This document shows, one piece after another, positions 26,633-35,219 of a DNA stretch of 64,000 nucleotides. The stretch is from Anaerococcus sp. Marseille-P3915 (GTDB lineage: Bacteria > Bacillota > Clostridia > Tissierellales > Peptoniphilaceae). Location: the NCBI RefSeq assembly GCF_900258475.1, contig NZ_LT984887.1, positions 1,002,353 through 1,066,352 on the forward strand. Reading direction: 5' to 3'. A model generated the notes under the pieces. That model had not been told where the DNA came from, did not search any database, and saw nothing but the letters and a program-made list of their open reading frames with translations. Positions within the stretch are counted from its first letter, which is position 1; the number at the start of each line of letters is the position of its first letter. The position numbers were made by a program, and so were the translations under genes.

Positions 26633-28199
26633 TTTCTCCCCCTCTTCTAAATTTATCTATATAATAATCTGTGTCTTCTAAGAGCCTATCAACGATTGTC
26701 TCGATGTTTTTTGTAGCAAAAAATTCCATCGCATCTTTAGGACTTCCATAAAAGGCAAGCTTGCCGCAATTTTCACTTTGGCTCTTACCTAGGACCAATA
26801 TCTTATCAAATAATTCAATGACCCTATCAGGACTATGAGATATTAGCATTATTATCTTATCATTATCTGCTATGGTCCTTAAATTAGCCATGATAGACCT
26901 AGCATTATAGCCATCTAGACCAGAATCTGGTTCATCAAGCAAAAATACAACAGGTGATGAAATATATTCACTAGCTATAGATAGCCTCTTTCTCTCACCT
27001 CCTGATAAATCTCTTACAAGAGAATCTTTGATTCTATCAAGATTCATCATTTTAAGTATCTCTAGTACATAATCATCTAATAAGTTCTCATCCTTAGTAA
27101 AATCTCTTGGTAATTTCAACTGACCAGAATTTTTAAGAGTCATAAAAACAGTATCATTATCCCTTGAAAGATCAAACTGAGGTACAGTAGAAACCATTCT
27201 CTTAACCAAATTGAAATTTCTAGCAAAATCTATATTTCCAATACTTATAGATGAATTAGCATTATCTTCATTCAAAAATTCTTTAAAAAGAGTAGATTTA
27301 CCAGCACCTGATGATCCTAAAACTAGGATAAGCTCTCCTGGTTGGGCCTTGAATTTTATATCCTTAAGGAGAGTTTTGGGCCCATTTTCTGTCATAACTA
27401 CTTTTTCTCTTATATCTACATCTAGGAAATCATCCTTGCTTATATTTACAGCAAATATAGCCTTGGATTTTTTCTGATAATCTTCTAATTTATCTTGATA
27501 GAATAAATTATTATCCTTAAGTATAAACATCCTCGAATCGTTTAGTACAAAATCCTTATTATTAAATAAAATTTCATCATAAATCTTTTTATTATTTAGG
27601 TAAAGTCCATTTGATGAAGGTTTTATATATAATCTGTCATTTTGATATTCTATAAAATCTACATCTAGTGTAAAATCTTCACCAAGTTTTGTTTTACACC
27701 ACTTGACATCTTCCTGGTCTAAGATAGTGTATACAAGTGATAAGCTATTTACTTCAATTAGATCATTATTTAATAGATAATATTTCTTATTAGGATCTAT
27801 TAATTTCTTATTTACAAATGAATTTGAATTAGGATTTCCTTTAAAATAATAGCCCTTGTAATCATTTGCCAAAATCGAACCATCTTCTAGAATAATTTCC
27901 TTATTAAATTTTAAAAGCTCAACTTCTTCTCCAATTTTAACTATAAGAGGATATATATCTGCATTTAGAATTTTATCTGAAGCATTGATGCTCTTACTTA
28001 GGCTATCATACATATTTAGCAAAGGCTTTGCTAAGGGAATATCTTCTCTGGTCAAATCTTTTTTGCCTAAAAATGAAGTCCTCTTCACCCTAGGTCCATC
28101 GTTAGAAACTAAAATCCCACAATTTGGACAATACTTATATCCTATTTTTAGATTATGAGAACAATGAGGACATTTTTCTTTTAAAAAATACTTATCCAT
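26616..28199 (-). CDS. Zinc-ribbon, FHA-like and ABCG-type ATPase fusion
   Basis: 527 aa. The N-terminal CPHCSHNLKIGYKYCPNCG is a four-Cys zinc ribbon. Two FHA-like segments follow, around residues 95-155 (NSNSFVNKKLID...LLNNDLIEV) and 185-235 (SSNGLYLNNKKIY...NNKDFVLND). The C-terminal ATPase has Walker A GSSGAGKSTL, signature DLSGGERKRLSIA and Walker B VFLLDEPDSGLD, which is ABCG/White-like. The layout resembles mycobacterial Rv1747 (two FHA domains plus ABC exporter) split into two genes. FHA domains normally read phospho-Thr, so control by a Ser/Thr kinase is possible; none is encoded in the window. Confidence 0.75.
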   Translation of the reverse strand: MDKYFLKEKCPHCSHNLKIGYKYCPNCGILVSNDGPRVKRTSFLGKKDLTREDIPLAKPLLNMYDSLSKSINASDKILNADIYPLIVKIGEEVELLKFNKEIILEDGSILANDYKGYYFKGNPNSNSFVNKKLIDPNKKYYLLNNDLIEVNSLSLVYTILDQEDVKWCKTKLGEDFTLDVDFIEYQNDRLYIKPSSNGLYLNNKKIYDEILFNNKDFVLNDSRMFILKDNNLFYQDKLEDYQKKSKAIFAVNISKDDFLDVDIREKVVMTENGPKTLLKDIKFKAQPGELILVLGSSGAGKSTLFKEFLNEDNANSSISIGNIDFARNFNLVKRMVSTVPQFDLSRDNDTVFMTLKNSGQLKLPRDFTKDENLLDDYVLEILKMMNLDRIKDSLVRDLSGGERKRLSIASEYISSPVVFLLDEPDSGLDGYNARSIMANLRTIADNDKIIMLISHSPDRVIELFDKILVLGKSQSENCGKLAFYGSPKDAMEFFATKNIETIVDRLLEDTDYYIDKFRRGGESELPI

Positions 28200-28560
28200 T
28201 TAGTTCTCTCTTCTGTCCACATATTGGGCAAAAATTTGAATTTGCTTCATAAATTGCCCCACAATTACGGCACTTCCTAGTGGCATTGGTCATGATATTT
28301 ATTTGGTTATTTAAATTTGTAAGTTTTTCATATAAAGATTTTATATTTTCTCTTTCTTCCTTAAAATCAGGCAGACTTTCACCTTTTTCAAGCCTATCAT
28401 AGACCTCACACCCTAGTAATCTTAGAGCTTGGTTCATCTCTTCTTCCAAATTTTTATATTCTTTTTTAAGTTTATTTTCTTCTAATTTTGTTTTTGCAGA
28501 CTCGCTAACCTTGTTAGAAGCCTTGCTTACTTTAGAAAAAACACCATCTAAAAAATCCAT
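28192..28560 (-). CDS. Small coiled-coil zinc-ribbon protein
   Basis: 122 aa: a Lys/Glu-rich coiled coil (about residues 10-95), then a C-terminal four-Cys ribbon CRNCGAIYEANSNFCPICG. Its 3' end overlaps the FHA-like ABC gene by 8 bp, and both carry the same kind of ribbon at the facing ends, so it is probably an accessory of that transporter. No enzymatic domain is seen. Confidence 0.8.
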   Translation of the reverse strand: MDFLDGVFSKVSKASNKVSESAKTKLEENKLKKEYKNLEEEMNQALRLLGCEVYDRLEKGESLPDFKEERENIKSLYEKLTNLNNQINIMTNATRKCRNCGAIYEANSNFCPICGQKRELNG

Positions 28561-28653
28561 AAGTCTTCCTTATATAATGTATTTAGGTTGTTAAAGGTAA
28601 CCTATAAGCCTTTTTCGACTAAGTATTATTCAGATTTACTGTATAATATTGTT

Positions 28654-28832
28654 ATTAGATAGAGTGTACTCGTCACTTCCTTGAGATTTAATCTCGTACT
28701 TGAAAGAGTGAGTCCTCTAATCTTTTAACTGTTTACGAATAAGTTAGATGTTGACCCTTTCAGGGTACTTCGTATATACCATAAGGCAGTAACGTTATTA
28801 GATTTTGAGGTGTCTATCTAAAATACTTTTTT
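28654..28832 (+). ncRNA. Probable IS110 bridge RNA
   Basis: TATAAT at 28642-28647 predicts a transcript starting near 28654 that runs about 180 nt to the transposase gene, the size and place known for bridge RNAs of IS110-group elements. Several hairpins are visible: GAGATTTAATCTC, TCTAAT...GTTAGA enclosing the 12-mer TTAACTGTTTAC, and GGTA...TACC. The 12-mer in the large loop is identical to sequence at the right end of the element, as expected for a donor-recognising guide. The 3' end is a guess. Confidence 0.55.
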
Positions 28833-28844
28833 ATGAGGTTTCAA

Positions 28845-30014
28845 ATGTTCTATTTAGGTATCGATATTGGTAAAAATACTCATGTTGCTTCATTAGTTGA
28901 TGACAAGAAAAAGGTTATTTTTAAGGCTTTTTCTTTTTCAAATTCCATTAATGGCGCTGAGAGTTTAGTCCTTAAACTAGAAGCTTTCAAAAATGAACTT
29001 GAAGTTGGTATGGAAGCTACAGGTCATTATTGGTTATCTCTATACTCATATCTTGCCCAAAAAAACTTTACTGTTCGTGTTATCAATCCAATCCAAACTG
29101 ACGGTTGGCGACAAGGTGTAGAAATCAGAAAGAGAAAAACTGATATTATTGATTCTCTTTTAATAGCTGATCTTCTTAGATATGGAGATTTCGTTGAGAC
29201 TTCACTTTCTAATGAAGATTATTTGTCTTTGAGGAATCTTTCCAGATTTAGGTCCTACCTCATTTCTTCAATTGGCGATCTTAAAAGAAAAACTATTGCA
29301 CTTTTAGATCAAGTTTTTCCTGAATACGCCTCTTCTTTTAGTAATATTTTTGGGAAGACTTCTAAGGAAATTCTTTCAAATTTCTCTACTCCTTCTGATT
29401 TTGAGGATATTAATTCTGATGATTTGAATACTTTTCTTGAATCTGTTTCTAAGAAAAACTATGCTTCTAAGAAGATTGATGAGCTTTCTAAAAAGGCTTC
29501 TTCTTCTTTTGGTATTAATTTCTGCCTGGATTCTTTTAGTCTTCAAATCAAAATGCTTATTGAGCAAATTTCTTTTATTCAAACTCAGGTTTCTAATGTT
29601 GAGAATGAAATTGAGGTTTTACTTGAAAAACTTAATTCTCCAATTACTACTATTCCAGGTATCGGTTCTGTTAATGCAGCTACTATATTAGGTGAAATTG
29701 GTGATATTAAAAGATTTTCTAATCCTTCTAAACTTGTCGCTTATGCTGGTTTGGATGCTAGCATTTCTCAGTCTGGAGAATATGAATCTACTTACAATCA
29801 TATGAGTAAAAGAGGTTCTCCATACCTTAGACGTGCTTTGTTTCAATCTGCTCTTAGAGCTGAATTTTGTGATCCTGTTTTCTCAGATTATTATCAAAAA
29901 AAGATTAGTGAAGGAAAACATCATTTAGTTGCTACTAATGCTGTTGCTAGAAAGCTTTGTCATACTATTTTTGCTGTTCTTACTAAGAATGAACCTTATC
30001 AAGTGCAGAGTTAG
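28845..30014 (+). CDS. IS110-family DEDD transposase
   Basis: 389 aa from the ATG at 28845 (MFYLGIDIGK), preferred over 28833 because GAGG lies six bases before it. The N-terminal RuvC-like domain has Asp in GIDIGKNTH, Glu in GMEATGHYW and Asp pair in KTDIIDSLLIADLL. The C-terminal Transposase_20 domain has TTIPGIGSVNAATILGEIG and the Ser-bearing HMSKRGSPYLRRALF. Family length and motifs are complete, so it is probably active. Confidence 0.93.
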   Translation: MFYLGIDIGKNTHVASLVDDKKKVIFKAFSFSNSINGAESLVLKLEAFKNELEVGMEATGHYWLSLYSYLAQKNFTVRVINPIQTDGWRQGVEIRKRKTDIIDSLLIADLLRYGDFVETSLSNEDYLSLRNLSRFRSYLISSIGDLKRKTIALLDQVFPEYASSFSNIFGKTSKEILSNFSTPSDFEDINSDDLNTFLESVSKKNYASKKIDELSKKASSSFGINFCLDSFSLQIKMLIEQISFIQTQVSNVENEIEVLLEKLNSPITTIPGIGSVNAATILGEIGDIKRFSNPSKLVAYAGLDASISQSGEYESTYNHMSKRGSPYLRRALFQSALRAEFCDPVFSDYYQKKISEGKHHLVATNAVARKLCHTIFAVLTKNEPYQVQS

Positions 30015-30335
30015 TTTTTGCTTAACTGTTTACAAATTTTTGATAAAGCTTCTGTAAATGGCGAGCGAAGCTAGGGTGTAGCCTTTACCTTTTACAGGTT
30101 TTTTTGAAAAAAATTACAATTTCATGAGCAAAAAACTTATGAACCCAATATTTAAAATCTATTAAATATTAGGTCTTTTTGTTGTGCCTATTTTTATTCA
30201 TTTTTTATCTATATCAATCCCTATATTTTTTTATTTCACCTCTTGACTTTTAATAGTTAGTCTTTCTTATGCTTCTATAATAACACAATTTAGCTTGTTA
30301 ATCAATTATAAGTTTTCTTGAGTTTTTTACATTCC
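30015..30335. other. Non-coding stretch right of the IS110 transposase
   Basis: This 320-base AT-rich stretch holds the IS110 right end, a CTGTAAA...TTTACAG hairpin followed by seven T (about 30053-30108), and an AATATTTAA...TTAAATATT inverted repeat (about 30145-30172). The minus strand carries a promoter-like TTGATT-17-TATTAT pair (about 30280-30310). Beyond it a ten-codon stretch reading KNIGIDIDKK resembles an IS110 transposase start but is followed at once by a stop. No intact gene is seen. Confidence 0.5.
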
Positions 30336-30363
30336 ATAAAAAAAGTCCCTCAATATGAGGGAA
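30336..30363 (-). terminator. Terminator of the valS-methyltransferase-csp unit
   Basis: Read on the minus strand, TCCCTCATATTGAGGGA forms a tight hairpin and is followed by seven T. It lies just after the cold-shock gene stop. Confidence 0.9.
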
Positions 30364-30366
30364 TCC

Positions 30367-30567
30367 TTAAATTTTCTTAACTTTTATCGCTTGAGGCCCC
30401 CTTGGAGCATCAATTTTTTCAAATTCTACATTATCGCCTTGATCGAGTCTTTTAAATTCATCTTCGGTTATAATATCTGAATAATGGACAAAAATATCAT
30501 CTCCAGCCCATTTTATAAAGCCGAAACCTTTTTTATTGTCAAAAAATTTAACTACACCTATACTCAT
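30367..30567 (-). CDS. Cold-shock protein (CspA family)
   Basis: 66 aa, a single cold-shock OB-fold with RNP1 KGFGFIKW and RNP2 IFVHYSDI. It binds single-stranded RNA and DNA as a chaperone. The start at 30567 (MSIGVVKFF) is chosen because AAAGG is seven bases upstream; an in-frame GTG two codons earlier is too close to it. It begins two bases after the methyltransferase stop, so it lies in the valS transcript. Confidence 0.93.
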   Translation of the reverse strand: MSIGVVKFFDNKKGFGFIKWAGDDIFVHYSDIITEDEFKRLDQGDNVEFEKIDAPRGPQAIKVKKI

Positions 30568-30569
30568 TT

Positions 30570-31298
30570 TCACGCCTTTCTTGCTGCAAATAATACTCTT
30601 AAAGTATCTTCATCCACCTTTCCTAATGTATCCTCATCAAATATTTTCAAATCAATAAATCCAGAATCTTTAGCTAAATTCTCCATATAATCTATGCTGT
30701 AGACTCTTTCACATTGGTATTCTCTAATTCTCTTGTAGGTCCCATCAGGATTTTCTACAAAGAAATTAAGCTCCATATCTACTAGGTCATTTTCCATATA
30801 ATTATCCCAAGTATAGAAGATATCTTCATACTCATAAACAAAGCAATTTGACCCAAAGATTTCTCTCATTTTCATTTCTGAATTTATATCAAAAATTAAG
30901 AGACCTCCATCTTTTAGATTGTTATAGCAATTTTTAAAAAGCTTTTCTAAATCTTTAGGATCTGTCACATAATTTATAGAATCTAGAAGTATTACTATTA
31001 GGTCATAAGCCCTGGGATTTTCAAAGTCTACCATATCATAATAGATTAGATTTACCTTGTCATTGTCATATTTTGATGCAAAACAATCTAGCATTTCACT
31101 TGACAAATCTAGGGCATCAATTTCTTTAAAATCATCAAAAAAATGATTGGTAAGCATGCCAGAGCCACAAGCTAGCTCTAGCATCCTTTCTCTTTCAATC
31201 CCATATTCTTTTATTAATTTTTTGATATTATTAGCATATTTTTCATATTCTATATCAAATGATAATTTGTCATAAATATAGGCAAATTCACCGTACAT
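30570..31298 (-). CDS. Class I SAM-dependent methyltransferase
   Basis: 242 aa. Motif I is MLELACGSGMLTNHF, with an acidic residue after strand 2 (IDALDLSSEML) and a motif IV-like YDLIVILLDSINYV. Strand 6-7 features are consistent with a complete Rossmann methyltransferase. The substrate is unknown; similar small methyltransferases are often found next to aminoacyl-tRNA synthetase genes. The start overlaps the valS stop by one base (TAATG). Confidence 0.87.
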   Translation of the reverse strand: MYGEFAYIYDKLSFDIEYEKYANNIKKLIKEYGIERERMLELACGSGMLTNHFFDDFKEIDALDLSSEMLDCFASKYDNDKVNLIYYDMVDFENPRAYDLIVILLDSINYVTDPKDLEKLFKNCYNNLKDGGLLIFDINSEMKMREIFGSNCFVYEYEDIFYTWDNYMENDLVDMELNFFVENPDGTYKRIREYQCERVYSIDYMENLAKDSGFIDLKIFDEDTLGKVDEDTLRVLFAARKA

Positions 31299-33934
31299 TA
31301 CTTATCCTTAATTTCTTCTAGGCTTTCTTTTGTTTTTTGAAGGAGATCCTTGTAGCCTTCAAGTTTTTCTCTTTCCTTATTTACTACTGCCTCTGGTGCT
31401 TTATCTACAAAGCCCTTGTTTGAAAGCTTGCCTTCTGCTCTTTTTATTTCACTTTCTAGCTTTTTAATTTCATCTTTTAGACGAGCTCTTTCCTTATCAT
31501 AATCCATAAGCTCATCTAAAGACATATATACAGAAAATTCGTTAAATACTAGCTTAACCATGCCATCATCTTCAATTTTATAGTCAGCCTTATTTTCTAC
31601 CTCTACTTCACTTGCGCTTGCTAGATTTATAAATTGGGCTTTGATCTTTTCGATTAGGGCCTTATTTGCTTCATTTTCTGCTAGGATTGTAAGTTTTTGT
31701 TTGGTTTTTGCAGGTACATTTAGGCTTGATCTTTGGTTTCTTATGGCTGTGATTGCCTTTATTACTGAGTTTACATTCTTTTCTTCTTCTACGAAATTAT
31801 ATGCTTCTCTTATTTCTGGCCATTTTTCTACAATTAGCATGTCATCTTTGTTTGGAAGTGCTGAGTAGATTTCTTCTGTTATAAATGGCATGAATGGATG
31901 AAGAAGGATGAGCATGTTTTTAAGAACGTAAAGCAATACCTTCTTAACTTGTAATTTTTCTTCAGGATTGTCGCCATATAATCTGATTTTTGCGAATTCT
32001 ATATACCAGTCACAGTATTCATTCCAGATAAAATCTTCTATCCTATCTGCTGCAAGACCTATTTCATACTTGTCTAAGTTTTTGGATACATCTTCTATTA
32101 CTTGGTTTAGTCTCTTTAGAATCCATTCATCCTCTAGGGATAGGTCTCCAAAGTTTTCGTCAAGCTTATCATTTTCATCTATATTCATTAGGACAAATCT
32201 AGATGCATTCCACAATTTATTGGCAAAGTTTCTTGATGCAAGGAGCTTATCCTCATCATATCTCATATCGTTTCCTGGAGAGTTGCCTGTGATTAGGGTA
32301 AATCTTAGGGCATCTGCACCAAATTTTTCAACTACATCTATTGGGTCTACACCATTTCCTAAGGACTTACTCATCTTTCTGCCTTGACTATCTCTAATTA
32401 GACCGGTGAATAAAACGTGAGAAAATGGAACTTTTCCAGTTGTATAAAGGGAAGCAAAGACCATTCTTATTACCCAGAAGAATATTATATCATAACCTGT
32501 GATTAAGATATCTGTTGGGAAGAAATAGTCAAATTCTTCGTTTTCTTCAGGCCAACCAAGGGTTGCAAATGGCCAAAGGGCTGATGAAAACCAGGTATCA
32601 AGTGTATCTTCATCTTGTGTTACTTTTTTACCCTCTAGCATGCCGTTTTCATCTGGCATTTCTTCTGATACGATGACTTCTCCATCTTCTGTATAAAATA
32701 CTGGAAGTCTGTGGCCCCACCACAATTGACGTGATATGGTCCAATCTCTGATATTTTCTAGCCAGTTCATATAGGTTTTGGATAGGTTATCAGGAATTAG
32801 TTTTAATTCGCCATCATTATAGGCATCTATACACATTTTTGCAAAGCCATCCATCTTTACAAACCATTGCTTTGAAATAAGTGGCTCTATTACAACATCT
32901 GTTCTTTCAGAATATCCAACAGCGTGGTCGATTTCTTCTATTTTTACAAGTAGGCCTTCTTTTTCAAGATCAGCAAGCATTGCTTTTCTCGCCTCGTATC
33001 TTTCCATGCCAGAATATCTACCATAGCCATCTACTATGTGGGCCTTGGAATCAAGGACTACACATTGGCCAAGGTCGTGACGAGCACCTACTTCAAAGTC
33101 GTTAGGGTCATGGGATGGGGTAATTTTTACACAACCTGTACCATATTCCATATCTACGTAGGAATCTGCAATTATAGGAATCTTACGACCTACTAGTGGT
33201 AAGATTAAATTTTTTCCAATTTTATCCTTAAAACGTTCATCTTCTGGGTTTACTGCAACAGCCAGGTCACCTAGCATAGTTTCTGGACGGGTTGTAGCTA
33301 TTGTTATAAAGTCATCGGAATCTTCATAGTGGTATTTGATATACCAAAGCTTGCCCTTTTGATCCTTATGGTAAACTTCTGCATCAGAGATTGCAGTTTC
33401 TGCCATTGGGTCCCAGTTTACAATCCTATTACCCCTATAAATTAGACCATCATCATACATTTTCTTGAAAACTCTTTTAACAGCTCTTGTTAGATTTTCA
33501 TCCATTGTAAAGGAATCATGGTCCCAATCGCAAGAAACACCTATAGTTCTAAGTTGCTTTTTGATTGTGCCACCATACTTATGGGTCCAGTCCCAAGCTT
33601 CTTCCAAAAATCCAGCTCTTCCAAGATCTGCCTTTGTTTTGCCTTCAGCAGCAATTTTACCAACTACTTTTGCTTCTGTAGATATAGATGCATGGTCTGT
33701 TCCAGGTATCCATAAAGCTTCAAATCCTGCAAGCCTCTTATATCTAATTATGATATCTTGTAGGGTATTATTTAGGGCATGACCAAGATGGAGTTGACCT
33801 GTAACATTTGGTGGTGGCATAACAATTGTAAATGGCTTTTTGTCCGGATTTACCTTTGCCTTAAAATATCCATTATTTTCCCATTTTTGGTAAATTTTCT
33901 TTTCAAAATCCTGTGGATTATATTTAGTATCCAT
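31298..33934 (-). CDS. valS: Valyl-tRNA synthetase
   Basis: 878 aa from the start at 33934 (MDTKYNPQDF), which has AAAGGAG five bases upstream; an adjacent ATG at 33937 is equally in frame. It is a class I synthetase: HIGH motif PNVTGQLHLGHALNN, editing domain with TTRPETMLGD, KMSKS motif GRKMSKSLGNG, an anticodon-binding domain, and the C-terminal coiled-coil arm (about 810-875) typical of ValRS. Expression should be set by the T-box leader immediately upstream, responding to uncharged tRNA-Val. Confidence 0.97.
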   Translation of the reverse strand: MDTKYNPQDFEKKIYQKWENNGYFKAKVNPDKKPFTIVMPPPNVTGQLHLGHALNNTLQDIIIRYKRLAGFEALWIPGTDHASISTEAKVVGKIAAEGKTKADLGRAGFLEEAWDWTHKYGGTIKKQLRTIGVSCDWDHDSFTMDENLTRAVKRVFKKMYDDGLIYRGNRIVNWDPMAETAISDAEVYHKDQKGKLWYIKYHYEDSDDFITIATTRPETMLGDLAVAVNPEDERFKDKIGKNLILPLVGRKIPIIADSYVDMEYGTGCVKITPSHDPNDFEVGARHDLGQCVVLDSKAHIVDGYGRYSGMERYEARKAMLADLEKEGLLVKIEEIDHAVGYSERTDVVIEPLISKQWFVKMDGFAKMCIDAYNDGELKLIPDNLSKTYMNWLENIRDWTISRQLWWGHRLPVFYTEDGEVIVSEEMPDENGMLEGKKVTQDEDTLDTWFSSALWPFATLGWPEENEEFDYFFPTDILITGYDIIFFWVIRMVFASLYTTGKVPFSHVLFTGLIRDSQGRKMSKSLGNGVDPIDVVEKFGADALRFTLITGNSPGNDMRYDEDKLLASRNFANKLWNASRFVLMNIDENDKLDENFGDLSLEDEWILKRLNQVIEDVSKNLDKYEIGLAADRIEDFIWNEYCDWYIEFAKIRLYGDNPEEKLQVKKVLLYVLKNMLILLHPFMPFITEEIYSALPNKDDMLIVEKWPEIREAYNFVEEEKNVNSVIKAITAIRNQRSSLNVPAKTKQKLTILAENEANKALIEKIKAQFINLASASEVEVENKADYKIEDDGMVKLVFNEFSVYMSLDELMDYDKERARLKDEIKKLESEIKRAEGKLSNKGFVDKAPEAVVNKEREKLEGYKDLLQKTKESLEEIKDK

Positions 33935-33952
33935 CATTTCTCCTTTCAATAT

Positions 33953-34158
33953 AAAAAGGCGGTAGCGCTTAATAGGACGAATTATCGCGTTACCACCTAA
34001 ATTTCTTTATAAAAAGACTCTCTTTTGCATTTATGCATGCTACACTAACATATACGAAAACAACCTTCACCTAGTCGTAAGTAAGATTTTCACCAACCAT
34101 CTTCTCTCTAAGCTTCTTTCTAGACTACTCCTTTTTCATTGTTAATATTTGATTTAAT
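33953..34158 (-). promoter_or_regulatory. T-box riboswitch leader of valS
   Basis: On the minus strand the leader carries AGGTGGTAACGCG (33998-33986), the T-box sequence that pairs with the uncharged tRNA acceptor end. It is followed by a terminator made from GGTGGTA...TACCGCC and five T (to 33953). The 5' part has a Stem I-like GGAGTAG box and GAAGATGGTTGGTGAAAATC. The specifier codon was not assigned because it needs a fold; valine is inferred from the gene. Total length is about 205 nt. Confidence 0.92.
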
Positions 34159-34164
34159 AGTCTT

Positions 34165-34192
34165 ATTATATTTATCTTTGCCAAAATGTCAA
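34165..34192 (-). promoter_or_regulatory. valS promoter
   Basis: Consensus TTGACA (34192-34187), a 16-base spacer and TATAAT (34170-34165) on the minus strand place the transcript start near 34158, at the head of the T-box leader. Confidence 0.9.
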
Positions 34193-34332
34193 TATCTAGA
34201 CCTTCTAGGAAAATCTATTTTATGAAAACGATGGCTTTCTTACGGTAAATTAATTTTTATCTAAAATTAAACTAGACAAATCTATTAAAATGAATATAAT
34301 TTAATATATATCAATAAAAATTTTCAGAATTG

Positions 34333-34371
34333 ATGAAAATATTTTCATTATTTGATTTTTTTTGTTATAAT
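34333..34371 (+). promoter_or_regulatory. Promoter with overlapping palindrome upstream of the PPDK regulator gene
   Basis: TTTCAT (34343-34348), 17 bases, then TATAAT (34366-34371). The perfect 16-bp palindrome ATGAAAATATTTTCAT (34333-34348) covers the -35 element, a typical repressor operator position. The binding protein is unknown. Confidence 0.6.
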
Positions 34372-34400
34372 ATATTTAGAGTCTTGGTGTAGGAGTAGTT

Positions 34401-35219
34401 ATGGATTTAAAAATTTACCTTATATCAGATGGCGGTGCTTATCTACTAAAGGACATAGTTCATAACACCATGAGTCATTTTGATGCCAAATATAAAATAG
34501 AAGTATTTGACAATCTCAATAACTTAACAAAGCTAAATGGTATACTAGGTGTAATTAAGAGATCAAAAAATTCAATAATTTATCACTCTTTTAGGGACTC
34601 TAAGATGAATGCCTATGTCAAAAATTTCTGCAAGGCTAATGAAATCAACAGCATTGAGCTTATGGATTATTCGATTAATTCTATGGCTAAGATTCTTGGT
34701 GAAAACCCTCACGAAGAAACAAATTTCATTGACCCTACAGAATTTCTCCATACTAGGAGGATGGATGCCCTAGATTTTGCCATAAAATATGATGATGGCC
34801 AAGATTTTAGGGGACTTGAACATTGCGACATAGCAATCATAGGAGTTTCAAGATCTTCAAAAACTCCCCTATCCATGTATATGGCTAGTAAGGGATACAA
34901 AGTTAGTAACATCCCCTTGCTAATAGATTCAAAAGTACCGCAGGCACTTTTTGAAATTGACCCAAGCAAAATTTTCGGTCTTACTATTGACAAGGATGTA
35001 CTTAAAAAAATCAGAGAAGAAAGGCTAAAATCACTCAATCTTTCAGTAGACTCTCTCTACTCTTCTAAGGAGCGTATCAAAAATGAGATCGATTACGCAC
35101 TTGAATTAATGAATGATTTGGGATGTACGATAATCGATGTCACTTACAGATCTATAGAAGAAACTTCGGAACTTATAATTGATTATTTAAATCAAAATAA
35201 AGAAAGGGAAAAATTATGA
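34401..35219 (+). CDS. Pyruvate phosphate dikinase regulatory protein (DUF299)
   Basis: 272 aa. Bifunctional serine/threonine kinase and phosphorylase that switches PPDK off by ADP-dependent phosphorylation and on again with phosphate. It shows the family start ISDGGAYLLKDIVHNT, P-loop GVSRSSKTPLSMYMA, FGLTID..VLKKIREERL and CTIIDVTYRSIEETSELI. The start is set by AGGAG five bases upstream. Its stop overlaps the ppdK ATG (ATGA), so regulator and target are coupled. Confidence 0.95.
   Translation: MDLKIYLISDGGAYLLKDIVHNTMSHFDAKYKIEVFDNLNNLTKLNGILGVIKRSKNSIIYHSFRDSKMNAYVKNFCKANEINSIELMDYSINSMAKILGENPHEETNFIDPTEFLHTRRMDALDFAIKYDDGQDFRGLEHCDIAIIGVSRSSKTPLSMYMASKGYKVSNIPLLIDSKVPQALFEIDPSKIFGLTIDKDVLKKIREERLKSLNLSVDSLYSSKERIKNEIDYALELMNDLGCTIIDVTYRSIEETSELIIDYLNQNKEREKL

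Larger units (their letters stand above)
28590..30110 (+). mobile_element. IS110-family element (ends not fixed)
   Basis: The element comprises a structured non-coding left part, a DEDD transposase and a short right part. IS110 members lack terminal inverted repeats and make no ordinary target duplication, so the ends given are approximate. TTAACTGTTTAC occurs both in the left non-coding part (28726-28737) and just after the transposase stop (30022-30033). Confidence 0.7.

Noticed and set aside
28600..28832. A CRISPR-like or tRNA-like repeat region
   Set aside because: No spaced direct repeats of CRISPR size and no cloverleaf; the hairpins and the promoter fit an IS110 bridge RNA better.
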